Assembly: GCA_027493875.1 (NCBI GenBank)
Contig: JAOSJX010000023.1
Location: 1 to 64,000, forward strand
DNA length: 64,000 nucleotides
Source: Deltaproteobacteria bacterium
GTDB lineage: Bacteria > Lernaellota > Lernaellaia > JACKCT01
Direction of reading: 5' to 3'
The notes beneath the pieces were generated by a model. It did not search any database. It was given only the letters and a program-made list of their open reading frames with translations, and was not told the DNA's origin. Numbering within the stretch: position 1 is the first letter of the stretch; every line of letters begins with the position of its first letter. Below, piece by piece: positions 43,337-54,040 of this stretch. The position numbers and the translations under genes are program-made.

Positions 43337-45097
43337 TCAGGGAACCGACCAGAGCTTCGTTTTCCAAACAGGGCTATAGCGGCGCTCGCGCTCCGAAATA
43401 TCGTAGGGCCGCGTTCTGTACCAGGGGAGCCGGTACGCGCTGAACCGGTCCGTCGCGTAAACGTCGACGACGGCGGGATTGTCCTCAAGCTCCTGATACA
43501 CGTTGTATCCGGGAATGTCGGGAAGATCGCGCGCCGCCGCAAAACCGTGGAGCATCGCCTGTTCGCCCTCCGGGTCGTCCCATGTCACGACGACGCAGAC
43601 AACGCCCGCTTGAAGAAGCGCGGTCAGCAGATCATTCCGGAAGACGGTTTCGAGGTGATTCGGATCGAGGTCCATCAGCCAGGAATAGTTTTGCCCGGGG
43701 CCGTAGTAGAGATGCGTGACGTCCCCGCCGCCGAGATTGCCAAACGGGGTGTCGCAGGCTTTGAGGGCGGTGAGGCGCCCTTGAAAGTAGGCAACCTGCC
43801 GGTCGAGGGCGCCGTGAACGTGCATCGCGCCGAACGTCAGCGAGGCCGCGCCGAAGAGAGCGACGAGCATCCCAGCGGTTTGCGCGGACGGCGCCGATTT
43901 CCGGCCGAGTTTCGCGAGCGCGAAAAATCCCGCGGCGGCGACGGCGGCGAGCGCGAAATAACCGGCGGTCGAGACGTTGAACAGAAAGCCGAGGCCGAGC
44001 GCGGCGCCGCGGATCCTTTCGGCGGCGAGCCAAACGGCGCAAAGAACGGAGGCCGCCACCGCCACCGCGAGAAAACGGCGGTCCCGCTCGGCGGCGCGCG
44101 TCAGACCGATACCGCCGAAGATGCTCAAGATTGACACCGCCGGAAGCAGGACGCGCGGAAAGTGGTTGACGGGATTGAGGGCGTACACGACGGCGTTGAG
44201 GACGAGCGCGTAAAACAAGTAACGGCCGAGCCGCCAGGGTGCCGGGCCGCGCCTGTCGGCCAGAAGGTACACCGCGCCGGGGAGGATCAGAAAAGCGGGT
44301 AGGGCGTGAAGGTTCGTGAGCCCTTCCCACCGGGCCGACCAAACAGCCGTGGCGACGTCGAATCGCCAATCGGCGACGTAATCGTTGAACACCGACAAGC
44401 CGTAGGCGGGAAACCGCCACGACACGAGCCCGCCGATCACCGCGGCCATCGCCACTCCCGCCATGAGGCTCGGCGCGAACAGTTTCCGGTCCGCGCTGCG
44501 GACGAGCCCAAGCGCGGTAAACAACAGAAGAGGCGCCCCGGCGAAGGCGGCGAACGTGTGGCATGCGAACGCGGCGCCGAAGAAAAGGCCGGATATCACC
44601 GACCAGACCGGCCGGTTGGCCGGTGTTTCATCGATCGCCCGGTCCCAACTCCATATCCCCGCCAGAATAAAAAAGGAGAGCAGGCTATAGGGCTTGATCA
44701 CCGCGCCGTAGAGGCCGGCGAGGGGGACCGCCGCGTAGATGAGCGCGGCGACGGCCCCAGCCGCTTTACCGGCGCGGTCGCGGGCGACGGCGAAGACGAG
44801 CGCCGCCGTGCCGAAACCGGCAAAGAGATCCGGAAGGCGCGCCACGAGCAGCCCTTCGCCGAAGACGAGCCAAAGCTTTGCGGTGATGACGACGGGCAGC
44901 GTCTGCACAAGGCTGGCGGTGCCGCGCCACATCTGCTGGCGCGCGGCTTCGAGCAGCGTCACCGCGTCGTTTTCGAACAACGGCAATGTGAGCGCGACGG
45001 CGAGGCGGCCGACCAGGCCGGCCAGGGCAAGCGCGGAGGCAGCGAAAACAACAATTCGCGTGTTATCACGGGAGCTTTGCAGCGATTCCGGATTCAT
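43337..45097 (-). CDS. GT39/PMT-like integral membrane glycosyltransferase
   Basis: Intact, 586 residues. At least ten hydrophobic helices, with a DxD/ED-like acidic motif after the first helix (LPLFENDAVTLLEAARQQMW), as in the ArnT/PMT superfamily, and a C-terminal soluble periplasmic domain of about 150 residues. It would transfer a sugar from a polyprenyl-phosphate donor to lipid A, protein or glycan on the outer face of the inner membrane. It converges on larA with only 6 bases between, and is divergent from lptC. Confidence 0.78.
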   Translation of the reverse strand: MNPESLQSSRDNTRIVVFAASALALAGLVGRLAVALTLPLFENDAVTLLEAARQQMWRGTASLVQTLPVVITAKLWLVFGEGLLVARLPDLFAGFGTAALVFAVARDRAGKAAGAVAALIYAAVPLAGLYGAVIKPYSLLSFFILAGIWSWDRAIDETPANRPVWSVISGLFFGAAFACHTFAAFAGAPLLLFTALGLVRSADRKLFAPSLMAGVAMAAVIGGLVSWRFPAYGLSVFNDYVADWRFDVATAVWSARWEGLTNLHALPAFLILPGAVYLLADRRGPAPWRLGRYLFYALVLNAVVYALNPVNHFPRVLLPAVSILSIFGGIGLTRAAERDRRFLAVAVAASVLCAVWLAAERIRGAALGLGFLFNVSTAGYFALAAVAAAGFFALAKLGRKSAPSAQTAGMLVALFGAASLTFGAMHVHGALDRQVAYFQGRLTALKACDTPFGNLGGGDVTHLYYGPGQNYSWLMDLDPNHLETVFRNDLLTALLQAGVVCVVVTWDDPEGEQAMLHGFAAARDLPDIPGYNVYQELEDNPAVVDVYATDRFSAYRLPWYRTRPYDISERERRYSPVWKTKLWSVP

Positions 45098-45160
45098 TCG
45101 ACGCCATCATCCCCCGAAAATTTGCGTTTTTCAATGACTTTTTGGAAGCCTCGGAAAAAT

Positions 45161-45183
45161 ATTGATAATTTAATATTATCAAT
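45161..45183. promoter_or_regulatory. Perfect 9-bp inverted repeat between divergent genes
   Basis: ATTGATAAT, spacer TTAAT, ATTATCAAT. It is strikingly AT-rich in a GC-rich region and lies between the membrane glycosyltransferase and lptC. Likely an operator or promoter element. Confidence 0.5.
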
Positions 45184-45275
45184 CAGTTATAGGCCGATAC
45201 CGCTTCCGCGACGCCGCGAATTCGATAGACAATTGGCACGGAAAGTGCTAACTTGGCCTCGTCTTGCGGGTGGGA

Positions 45276-45841
45276 ATGAGAGGGATCACCGTTTGTGTCC
45301 TCGTCGCGCTGGTGCTTGGCGCGGTGATTTGGGTGCTTATGACGAAAACGGGACCAGCCGGCCCACGGTTTTCCAGGAAATCAACGACGGAACCTACGCG
45401 CGCGCCGAGGGCTTTACCTACACGCGAACAATGGACGGCCGTGTGGAATGGGAAATCCGCGCCGGGCAAGCCGAGTATTCCGAGGACCGGCAAACGGCGC
45501 GTTTCGATAAGGTCGAGGCCGTTTTTTACGACGAAAACCGGCGGGAAGTTCGGCTGACGGGCCCGCACGGCGCCTACGAGACGAATACCCAGAATATCGA
45601 CGTGGACGGCGGCGTCCGCGTCGTAAGTTCGTTGGGCTACGCGCTCGAAACGCCGAGCCTCCGGTACACGCAGGACGACCGGACCATTTCGGGCGATGAA
45701 CAGGTTTTCGTGCGCGGCGAGGGATTTTCCCTGGAAGGCGGGCGGGTCTCGCTGCGTCTCGAGGGTGAATTTCTGGTGCTCGACGGCAACGTCCGCGGCA
45801 CGATCTGGAAACCGGCCCCGCCCGCGGGAGCCACCCCGTGA
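45276..45841 (+). CDS. lptC: LPS export protein LptC
   Basis: Bitopic inner-membrane component of the Lpt bridge. About 188 residues. N-terminal helix (ITVCVLVALVLGAVIWVLM), then an OstA-like beta-jellyroll (GRVEWEIRAGQAEYSEDRQT, continuing to VRLTGPHGAYETNT). One indel near 45345 separates helix and jellyroll. ATG 45276 is the best start, though its ribosome site is weak. Stop overlaps lptA (GTGA). Confidence 0.85.
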
Positions 45842-46476
45842 CGCGTTTTTGCGGCGCCGGAGTCGCCGGATTATTGGTGATCGCCGCGGCGGCTGTCGCG
45901 TGGGGGGAACCGCCCCGCGCGAAGAACCTGGCGTTCGACGCGACGCGGCCGATCAGCATGGCCGCCGACCGCCTCGAGGTGGACAATAAGCAGCAGGTCG
46001 CGCGTTACGTCGGCAACGTCGTCGTCGTTCAGGACAACGTCGTGTTGAACGCCGACATGGTTTCGATTCACTACAAGGGCGGTGCGTCGGCCCCGGGCGA
46101 TGGTTCCGGATTCTCGGCGCTCACCGGGGGCACCGGTGGAATCCGCACGATCGTCGCGACGGGAAACGTCACCATCGTCCAGGACGACCGTAAGGCGCGC
46201 TGCGATCAGGTCGTGTTCGATCAGGAAGCGGAGACCGTTACGTTGACGGGACAGCCGCGGCTCGTTTCAGGGACGGATATTCTGGAAGGGCAGAAGATCG
46301 TCGTGCATATCGCCGACGAGCGCGTCGAGGTCGTCGGAGCGCCGGGCAAGCGCGTGGTGGCGACCGTCGTGCCGAAGAACATGAAAGAAGGACTCCTGGA
46401 GAAAGCGCAGGAGCGCTTGAAGGACCTGCAAGACAACCCGCCGGCCTCGGAAAAAACCGGGGGCGACGATGCCTGA
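45838..46476 (+). CDS. lptA: LPS export periplasmic protein LptA
   Basis: Periplasmic bridge protein that carries lipopolysaccharide between membranes. Intact, 212 residues. Signal peptide ([14 protein letters not shown]), then an OstA-type repeat fold ([20 protein letters not shown], and later [20 protein letters not shown]). The GTG start at 45838 overlaps the lptC stop. The C-terminus is Lys/Glu-rich and overlaps the lptB start. Confidence 0.9.
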   Translation: MTRFCGAGVAGLLVIAAAAVAWGEPPRAKNLAFDATRPISMAADRLEVDNKQQVARYVGNVVVVQDNVVLNADMVSIHYKGGASAPGDGSGFSALTGGTGGIRTIVATGNVTIVQDDRKARCDQVVFDQEAETVTLTGQPRLVSGTDILEGQKIVVHIADERVEVVGAPGKRVVATVVPKNMKEGLLEKAQERLKDLQDNPPASEKTGGDDA

Positions 46477-47194
46477 AACGCTGCGCGTCGAGCATTTGGT
46501 CAAACGCTTCGGCTCGCGCACCGTCGTCAACGACGTTTCGTTGGAGGTTCGAACCGGCGAGGTGGTCGGCCTTCTCGGTCCCAACGGTGCGGGCAAGACG
46601 ACGACGTTTTATATGGTGGTCGGCCTCTACCGGCCGGACGGCGGGCGCGTCCTTCTCGGCGACCGCGACGTGACGGCGTGGCCGATGTTTCGGCGGGCGC
46701 GCCGGGGCATCAGCTATCTCGCCCAGGAGCCGAGCATTTTTCGCAAGCTGTCGGTCGAGGACAACATCCGGGCGATTCTGGAAACGCTCGGGTTGCCCCG
46801 GCGGGAAGAGGAAGAGCGCCTGGAAGAGCTTCTGGGCGAACTCTCGATCACGCCGATCCGCAAGTCTCCGGGCTACGCGCTGTCCGGCGGCGAGCGGCGC
46901 CGCGTGGAGATTACGCGCGCGCTCGTGACGAGCCCGTCGTTTCTTCTGCTTGACGAACCCTTCGCCGGCATCGACCCGATCGCGGTGGCGGAGATTCAGG
47001 AAATCGTGTCGCAGCTTCGGGCCAAAGGGATCGGGGTCATCATGACCGACCACAACGTGCGCGAAACGCTCGGCATCTGCGACCGCGCGTACATCATTCA
47101 CCAGGGGCGCGTTTTGGAGCACGGCGATCCGGCGGCGATCGCCGCGTCGAAAAAGGCGCGCGAAATCTACTTGGGGGAAAAGTTCCGCTTGTAG
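46469..47194 (+). CDS. lptB: LPS export ABC ATPase LptB
   Basis: Cytoplasmic ATPase of the LptBFGC extractor. Intact, 241 residues. Walker [21 protein letters not shown], the Q-loop region [12 protein letters not shown], signature [15 protein letters not shown], Walker [16 protein letters not shown] and the His switch [10 protein letters not shown], all in the LptB-specific form. lptF/lptG are not in the window. Followed 12 bases later by rpoN, the usual order in proteobacteria. Confidence 0.97.
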   Translation: MPETLRVEHLVKRFGSRTVVNDVSLEVRTGEVVGLLGPNGAGKTTTFYMVVGLYRPDGGRVLLGDRDVTAWPMFRRARRGISYLAQEPSIFRKLSVEDNIRAILETLGLPRREEEERLEELLGELSITPIRKSPGYALSGGERRRVEITRALVTSPSFLLLDEPFAGIDPIAVAEIQEIVSQLRAKGIGVIMTDHNVRETLGICDRAYIIHQGRVLEHGDPAAIAASKKAREIYLGEKFRL

Positions 47195-47206
47195 CGGCCG
47201 GGAACC

Positions 47207-48640
47207 ATGGCGCAGGAACTTCGACAAAGCCTGAAACTCACGCAGCAGCTCATCATGACGCCGCAGCTCCAGCAGGCGATCAAGCTGCTTCAGTTGACGC
47301 GCATGGAACTCGTCGACGCGATCCAGCAGGAGATTCTGGAAAACCCGATCCTCGAGGAAATCGACGAGGGCGAGGAAACAGACGCCGTCAACAAAGAACT
47401 TCCCAACGGCGAGGCGCAGGAGGAACCGGACCGCCTTTTGTCGACGTCCGACTTCCGCGAGATCGACTGGAAGCAATACCTGGACCGCCAATCGGTGGAC
47501 GACTACCAAGGGGGCGGTTACGACGACGAGGACCGGTCGGAATACGAATCGCCGGTCACGCGCGCGACGTCGCTGACCGAGCACCTCGAATGGCAGCTTC
47601 AGATGTCGGATCTGGAGGGATTGCGCCGACGCATCGCGCTTCACCTGATCGGCGAGCTCAACGACGACGGTTATCTGACGCGGCCGCTGGCCGATATCGC
47701 GGCGGCGCAAAACTGGGATCCGGACGACGTCGAGGAAGCCCTGCTGGGCATTCAGGAATTCGATCCCGCGGGGGTCGGCGCGCGCGATTTGCGCGAATGC
47801 CTGCTGATTCAAATGCGCCTGACGAAAAACGACAACGCGGTGCTCAAAAAGCTCATCGAGCATCATTTGGACGACATCGAAAAGCGGAACTACAAACGCG
47901 TGGCGCAATCGTTGGGCGTGGCGATGGAAGACGTGGGCGTGTTAATCGACGAACTCCGTCACTTCGAGCCGAAACCCGGGCGTCCCTTCGGCGGTATCCC
48001 CACGCAGCACATCGTGCCGGACATTTACATCGTCAAGGTCGGCGACGAGTACGTGGTGGTGCTCAACGACGACGGCCTGCCCCGGCTGCGCGTTTCCCGG
48101 TATTACCGCGAACTGTTGCAGGCCGACGGCAAGGCACGCGGCAAGGAACGCGAATACATTCAGGAACGGCTGCGAAGCGCGGCCTGGATGATCCGTTCGA
48201 TCCATCAGCGCCAGCGCACGATCTACAAGGTGACGAAGAGCATCGTCAAATTTCAGCGGGCGTTTCTGGAAAAAGGGGTGACGGTGCTGACGCCGCTCAT
48301 CCTGCGGGACGTGGCGGAGGATATCGGTATGCACGAGTCCACCATCTCGCGCGCCACGACCAACAAGTACGTTCATACGCCGCAGGGCATCTACGAACTC
48401 AAGTTTTTTTCAATTCGGGCATCGAATCGCGGGGCGGCGACCAGGTCGCCTCGGAAGCCGTGAAAAAACCTGATCGGGAAAATCGTCGACGGCGAGAATC
48501 CGAAGAAGCCGCTCTCGGACCAGGCGATCGTGAAGATCCTGAACGACGAACACGGGATCGTCATCGCGCGCCGGACGGTCACCAAGTACCGGGAGATGCT
48601 CGGCATCCTGTCGTCAACCAAGCGGAAGAAAGTGTTCTAA
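47207..48640 (+). CDS. rpoN: RNA polymerase sigma-54 factor
   Basis: About 477 residues. Region I is Gln/Leu-rich (SLKLTQQLIMTPQLQQAIKL), then an acidic region II, the core-binding domain, a helix-turn-helix around RDVAEDIGMHESTISRAT, and the RpoN box ARRTVTKYREML. Indels near 48411 and 48465 break the frame just after YELKFF; the reconstructed end is STKRKKVF. Place in lptB-rpoN-hpf-ptsN is typical. Sigma-54 serves flagellar, nitrogen and other enhancer-dependent promoters. Confidence 0.95.
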
Positions 48641-48659
48641 CCACCAGGGAGGTTGTGCG

Positions 48660-48979
48660 ATGAGAATCAACGTCACTTTTCGGCACACCGATCCGACCGA
48701 CGCCATCAAGGAATACGCGCATCAAAAACTCGGCAAGGTCAAAAATACCTTGGCGAACCGATCGAGATGAACCTGGTGCTGAGCGTCGAAAAGTTCCGGC
48801 ACAGCGCGGAAGTCACATTCTCCGCTGACGGAAACCTGATCAACTGCCGGGAAGAGACCGAAGACATGTATAGTGCGATCGACAAACTGGCGGACAAGCT
48901 CGAACGGCAGATCAAGAAAGCCAAGGGCCGCGTTCAAACCAAGCGCACGTCGGGAAAAACGGTCGACGCGGCGTCGTGA
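48660..48979 (+). CDS. hpf: Ribosome hibernation-promoting factor
   Basis: Short HPF/YfiA protein, about 106 residues, that binds the 30S decoding region in stationary phase. MRINVTFRHTDPTDAIKEYA opens the S30AE fold, followed by LVLSVEKFRHSAEVTF and DMYSAIDKLADKLERQI. A missing A in the A5 run near 48741 breaks it; restoring it gives KVKKYLGEPIEMNL. Ribosome site AGGGAGG precedes the ATG at 48660. Length indicates the short form without a dimerisation domain. Confidence 0.9.
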
Positions 48980-49109
48980 GCGGCGCCCGCCCGGGCGGCG
49001 TGACGGCCGCCTCGGTGTCTCCCCGCAAAGGTTTGCAATTTTTTCCGGATGGATATAGTCCATGGCGCGGCGTCATGAGGAGAGCGCCGCAAGGGAGCGA
49101 ACCATCGGT

Positions 49110-49570
49110 ATGAAGATCAACGAATTTCTTCCGGACGGGGCCGTCGCGGCGGACCTGACGGCCGTTGACCGAACGTCTGTTCTCCGCGAACTGACGGCGC
49201 TGCTCGCGCCCGCCATCAACGGGCTCGATCCCAAGGAAATCGTCCGGGTGATGGAGGAGCGCGAAAAGCTGGGAAGCACCGGCATCGGCTCGGGCGTCGC
49301 CATTCCCCACGGCAAGGTGACCGGGCTTAAAAAGTGCTGCTCGCCGTCGGGCGGTCGAAAACGGGGATTGATTTCGACAGCATTGACAGCCGCCCGGCGC
49401 ACTTGTTCTTTCTCATCGCGGCGCCGGAAAAATCCGTGGGTGTCCATCTGACGTTGCTGGCGCGCATCAACCGCGTCGCCGGGATGCCTGAAATTCGCGA
49501 GCGGTTAATGCAGGCGCCCGACGCCAAGACCATGCGCGAAATCATCGACGAGGCCGACGAAGACATCTAA
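49110..49570 (+). CDS. ptsN: Nitrogen-regulatory PTS EIIA (PtsN)
   Basis: PTS EIIA of the fructose/mannitol-like fold that carries a regulatory phosphate. About 153 residues. The phosphorylated His is in GSGVAIPHGKVTGL. One indel near 49335 breaks the frame; the continuation LLAVGRSKTGIDFDSIDSRP matches PtsN. Start ATG 49110, MKINEFLP. Part of a phosphorelay with ptsH and ptsI downstream. Confidence 0.92.
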
Positions 49571-49591
49571 TGACGACGTAAGGGGTCCGTC

Positions 49592-50551
49592 GTGGCATAT
49601 ATCCCGGTTGAGGAAATCCTCGGTGATGCCGGCGAAGGGCTCGATCTGTCGACGATCGCGGGACAGAACGGGCTGACACGCCGCATTTGCGGCCCCTACG
49701 TCCAGCAACCGGGATTGGCGATGGCCGGCTATCTCCGTCACGTCGTCGGCAACCGCGTGCAGGTGCTCGACCGCACGGAACTCGGCTACCTGTCGGAGCT
49801 GGCGGAGGAAAGCGCGCGCAAAATCCTTGCGGACTATTTCGCGAAACAACTTTGCTGCGTCGTTGTCACGCACAACCTCGCGCCGCCGGATATGTTGACG
49901 GAAATCGCGGAGGCCACGAAGACGCCGCTGCTTCGCACCAAGCATCCGACGCAGGAATTCATCGGTCTCCTGACCGCCGTGCTCGAGTACCGGTTTGCGC
50001 GGCGGACCACGATCCATGGCGTGCTCATGGACGTGGACGGGGTCGGGCTTCTGATTCTCGGCAAGAGCGCGATCGGCAAGAGCGAATGCGCGCTCGACCT
50101 GATTTTGAAGGGTCATCGCCTCGTCGCCGACGACATCGTGGAACTGCGCCGCGTCGGGCCGGACCGCATCACCGGCCGCGGCTCGGAGATCACGCAGTTT
50201 CACATGGAGATCCGTGGGCTGGGCATCATCAATATCAAGGAGATGTTCGGCATCGGGGCCATCCGCGAACGCAAACGCGTGCACATCATCGTCAAATTCG
50301 TCGAATGGAACGATGATACGGAATACGAGAGAATCGGACTGGACGAGCAGTACTATCAGATTCTGGGCGTCGATCTGCCGATGCTGACGATTCCCGTCCG
50401 CCCGGGGCGCAACATGACGGCGATCGTCGAAGTCGCGGCGCGCAACCACCTTCTCAAGATGGAAGGGTACAACGCGGCCAAGGCGTTTCAGGACAGCCTT
50501 CTCGACCGCATCGCCGGCGGGGACGGAGGCGACGGGGAGGACGTGGATTGA
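49592..50551 (+). CDS. hprK: HPr kinase/phosphorylase
   Basis: Bifunctional enzyme that phosphorylates or dephosphorylates HPr on a Ser. Intact, 319 residues. The N-terminal domain is followed by a P-loop GKSAIGKSECALDL, a second region HRLVADDIVELRR and the C-terminal MEIRGLGIINIKEMFG signature. GTG start at 49592. Its TGA overlaps the rapZ start as TTGA. The matching Ser in HPr (AKSIMSV) is present downstream, so a Ser-phosphorylation switch is plausible. Confidence 0.95.
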   Translation: MAYIPVEEILGDAGEGLDLSTIAGQNGLTRRICGPYVQQPGLAMAGYLRHVVGNRVQVLDRTELGYLSELAEESARKILADYFAKQLCCVVVTHNLAPPDMLTEIAEATKTPLLRTKHPTQEFIGLLTAVLEYRFARRTTIHGVLMDVDGVGLLILGKSAIGKSECALDLILKGHRLVADDIVELRRVGPDRITGRGSEITQFHMEIRGLGIINIKEMFGIGAIRERKRVHIIVKFVEWNDDTEYERIGLDEQYYQILGVDLPMLTIPVRPGRNMTAIVEVAARNHLLKMEGYNAAKAFQDSLLDRIAGGDGGDGEDVD

Positions 50552-51458
50552 GAGACGCCACGATCGTCTTCGTCACCGGCATGTCCGGCTCGGGCAAGAG
50601 CACCGCGCTTCATGCGCTGGAAGACATCCAGTATTTCTGCATCGATAATCTTCCGATCCAGTTGCTCCCCAAACTTCTCGATCTTTCGGTGACCAGCACC
50701 GAGTTCTCGCGGACCGGCTTATTGCTCGACGTCCGCGGCCCGGATTTTCTGGCGACTTTTGAAGACGCGGTCCGGTCCGTGCGCGACGCGGGGCACCGTC
50801 TGGAGATCGTGTTTCTGGACGCCAAAGACCACATTCTCCAAAGGCGCTATTCCGACACGAAGCGCAAGCATCCGCTCGACGCCGCGGGCTCGCTGATCGA
50901 CGCGATCCGTCAGGAACGGCAGCGGCTTCAGCCGCTCCGGGATATCGCGGACCACGTGATCGATACGTCGGATCTTTCGATCCACGAACTGCGGCGGAGA
51001 TTCAGGATCATTTTACCGCGCTGGGAACGGACCGGGCGATTCAAATCTCGCTGACGAGTTTCAGTTTCCGCGCCGGGCTGCCGGCGGACGCGAATCTCGT
51101 GCTCGACGTCCGCTTTCTTCCCAACCCCTATTACATTAGCGAACTCAAGGAACATACGGGGATGGAACCGTCGGTGTACGATTACGTCAATTCGCATGAC
51201 GCAACGCGTAGGTTATTGGACTACTTCGGAAAGTTGATCGACTATCTCTTGCCGTACTATGAGAAAGAAGGTAAATACTACCTCGCGATCGCCGTGGGGT
51301 GCACGGGCGGCGTTCACCGGTCCGTCGCGATCGTCGAGTCGCTCGCCGGCCGCCTGCCGCAACACCGGCACCGCATTTCCATTACGCATCGAGAATTGAA
51401 CCACCACCGGGTTTTGGAACCCCACGCCGGCCCGCCGCGGGCAGGGAGCGATTCATGA
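50548..51458 (+). CDS. rapZ: RapZ-family RNase adapter/nucleotide-binding protein
   Basis: About 303 residues. N-terminal P-loop VTGMSGSGKSTALHALED and IDNLPIQLLPKL; C-terminal domain with FLPNPYYISELKEHTGME and AVGCTGGVHRSVAIVE, which binds amino-sugar metabolites in E. coli RapZ. One indel near 51000 breaks the frame. The TTG at 50548 overlaps the hprK stop, and its own stop overlaps the IIA start, so the chain hprK-rapZ-IIA is translationally coupled. Confidence 0.93.
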
Positions 51459-51864
51459 TCGGTTTGGTCCTCGTCGCGCACGGGGGCTTTCGAGCGAGTT
51501 TCTCCGGACGACCGGAATGATTCTCGGCAAGGAACCGGAGGGCGTGGTCGGCATCGCCATCAACGCGATGGACGATCCGCAGGAAGTGGCCGAGCAAATC
51601 CAGGGCGCGGTCAAAAAAGGTCGACCGGGGGACGGGGTCATCATTCTCACGGATATGTTCGGCGGCACGCCGTCCAACGTGGCGCTGTCGTTTCTCCAGG
51701 ACGGGCGCGTCGAGGTGATCAGCGGCATGAACCTGCCGATGATCCTCAAGGCGGTCGAGGTCCGGGACGGCCTCGATCTGACGGACATCGCCGGCGCCCT
51801 CAAGCAATCCGGCCGCGACAACATCTCGCTCGCCAGCGATATCCTCAAGGGAAATGGCAATTAG
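51455..51864 (+). CDS. Mannose-type PTS EIIA domain protein
   Basis: About 136 residues. The phosphorylated His lies in VLVAHGGLSSEFLRT after restoring a missing G in the G5 run near 51485. The GGTPSN motif (TDMFGGTPSNVALSFL) is typical of EIIA-Man. No EIIB, EIIC or EIID gene is in the window, so this is probably a regulatory EIIA, as found in the same position in other deltaproteobacteria. Stop overlaps the HPr start by 11 bases. Confidence 0.9.
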
Positions 51865-52147
51865 CGATCGCGAGCTTCAGCGAATTACGAAAGACGTTGT
51901 GGTTCGCAACAAAGCCGGTCTCCATTTGCGTCCCGCGTCGAAGATCGTGCGCGCCGTGGCGGAACTGCGCTGCGACGTGATGATCCGCAAGGGCGACCGG
52001 ACGGCGAACGCGAAGAGCATCATGAGTGTGACGACGCTGGTCGCGCCGCGCAACACCGTCCTGACCATCGAGGCGTCCGGACCGGACGCGAAGGCGGCCG
52101 TCGCCGCGCTCGCCGCCCTGTTTCAAAACAAGTTCGGGGAAGAGTGA
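51854..52147 (+). CDS. ptsH: Phosphocarrier protein HPr
   Basis: Intact, 97 residues. Catalytic His in NKAGLHLRPASKIV (Leu where many HPr proteins have Ala after the His). Regulatory Ser in ANAKSIMSV, the site used by HPr kinase, whose gene lies upstream. Accepts phosphate from EI and passes it to the EIIA proteins encoded beside it. Confidence 0.95.
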   Translation: MAISDRELQRITKDVVVRNKAGLHLRPASKIVRAVAELRCDVMIRKGDRTANAKSIMSVTTLVAPRNTVLTIEASGPDAKAAVAALAALFQNKFGEE

Positions 52148-53923
52148 TGTCGGATCAGGACCGCGTCCTTCGCGTTGTGAAAGGAGCGGTCGGCGCCCCC
52201 GGCGTCGCGGTCGGGCTGGCCTACGCGGTCGACCGCGGACGTCTGACGGTGCCGATGCGTTTGGCCGGCCCGGACAGCGCCGCGGGGGAGAGCGCGCGAA
52301 TGCGTCTGGCGGTGGAGGAAAGCCGCGGGCAATTGACCGCCGCGCTCGGCCGGGAGATCGCGGACGAGCACAAGCAGATCATCGAAGCCTATATCACGTG
52401 GCTCCAGGACCCCTCGCTGATCGAGGAAGCGGAACGTCTCATCGCCGAGGAGGGCATCAACGCGGAGTGGGCCGTTAAGAAACTCTTCGACGGGCTCAAG
52501 TCGTCCGTCGATCCGCAGGACGAGCGCGCCCGGTCGGAACGCGTGCACCTGTTCGACGAAATCGGCCACCGGATTCTCCGCAATCTGATGGGCGTGCATC
52601 AGGAATCGCTGGAGACCATTCCGGCGGGCGTGATCCTCGTCGCGCACAACATCTCGCCGGGTGACATGGCGCTGGTCGATCGCCACCGGATCGCGGGCCT
52701 CGCCATGGATATCGGCGGCTCGACGAGCCACACGTCCATTCTCGCCCGCGGGATGGGCATCCCCACGGTGGTCGGCCTGGACCACGTCACCAGCGTCATT
52801 CAGACCGGCGATCTCGTCATTCTCGACGCGACGCTCGGCCTGGTCGTGGTCAATCCGGACCTGGAGCAAGTCGACAAGTATCAAGCCAAGGCGCGGCGGC
52901 TGCGCGAAGCCCGTCAAGCGCTACTCGAGTTCCGCGATCTTCCGTCGCGGACGCAGGACGGCGTCGATATCCGCATCATGGCGAACATCGAGTTGCCCGA
53001 CGAGATTCCTCTCATGTTCGAGCACGGGCTGCGGGACGTCGGGCTTTTCCGCAGCGAGTTTATTTTTCTCGCCCGCGGCGTGCCGGCGACGGAGGAGGAG
53101 CAGTTCGAGATTTACGCGCGCATGCTGCGCGACGTGGGTCCGGATCACGTGTTGACCGTCCGGACCTTGGACCTCGGTATGGAAAAAGTCTTCGCCGACG
53201 TGCGCGCCCCGACGGAAGCCAATCCGGCGATGGGCCTTCGGGCGATCCGGTTTTGTCTCCAGAGCGAGGATCTGTTCAAGGACCAGCTTCGCGCGCTGAT
53301 GCGCGCGTCGGTCTACGGCCGATTGCGGATCATGTTCCCCCATGATCTCCGGCCTAACGGAATTGCGCCGGGCGAAACTCCTTTTAGACGAAGTCTGCCA
53401 GGAACTCGACCTGGAGGACCACGAGTATTCCGACGACGTGGCCGTCGGCATCATGATCGAAGTCCCCAGCGCCGCGCTGATGGCCGACCGGTTGGCGCGC
53501 GAGGTCGATTTTTTCAGCATCGGGACCAACGATCTGATTCAATACACGCTGGCCGTCGACCGCGGCAACGAAGCGGTTTCGTACCTGTACACGCAGTGGC
53601 ATCCGGCGGTGTTGCGCCTTGTTCAAGGGACGGTCGAAGCGGGCCGGCGAGCCGGCGTCGAGGTCTCCATGTGCGGGGAAATGGCGGGCGATATCGAGAT
53701 GACGCTGCTTCTGCTCGGCCTGGGCGTGTCCGATTTCTCCGTGAGCCCGGGCTCGGCGTTGCAACTGAAGCGTCTGGTCGGAAAAATCAGTTCCGCCGAA
53801 GCGAAAAGTTTCGCCGCCCGCGTGATGGAACTCGGAACGGACGACGAAGTGCGCCGCGCGTTGCGGAACGAGTTGATGCGCCGCTTCCCGGAACTCTTCG
53901 CGGAATTTCCGTCAACGACCTGA
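52147..53923 (+). CDS. ptsI: Phosphoenolpyruvate-protein phosphotransferase (PTS EI)
   Basis: Starts the PTS phosphorelay from PEP. About 592 residues. The phosphorylated His is in GGSTSHTSILAR, the PEP site includes GLFRSEFIFL, SIGTNDLIQYTLAVDR and the active Cys in SMCGEMAGD. No GAF domain, so this is EI (PtsI) rather than EI-Ntr. One indel in the C5 run near 53340 breaks the frame. ATG 52147 overlaps the HPr stop (TGATG). Last gene of the long lpt-rpoN-PTS cluster. Confidence 0.95.
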
Positions 53924-53946
53924 AATAAAATCCCCCCTTTTTTCGT

Positions 53947-53975
53947 TTGACAACGTCCGCGGAAAGTTCTATCAC
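53947..53975 (+). promoter_or_regulatory. Sigma-70 promoter before the recombinase
   Basis: Perfect TTGACA (53947-53952), 17-base spacer, TATCAC (53970-53975). It lies just after ptsI and about 65 bases before the recombinase start. Confidence 0.65.
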
Positions 53976-54040
53976 GCGGGAACCGCAAACGTGCTTCGCG
54001 GGCAACGCACCAACAAACGAATACGACCACGGAGTCGCCT

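Noticed and set aside
46238-47908. 556-codon open frame antisense to lptB and rpoN
   Set aside because: Composition is Arg/His/Pro-rich shadow sequence. The plus-strand genes are clear family members.
53300-53400. Programmed frameshift in ptsI
   Set aside because: No slippery heptamer with a downstream pseudoknot was seen, and comparable breaks occur in dozens of genes, many in homopolymers.
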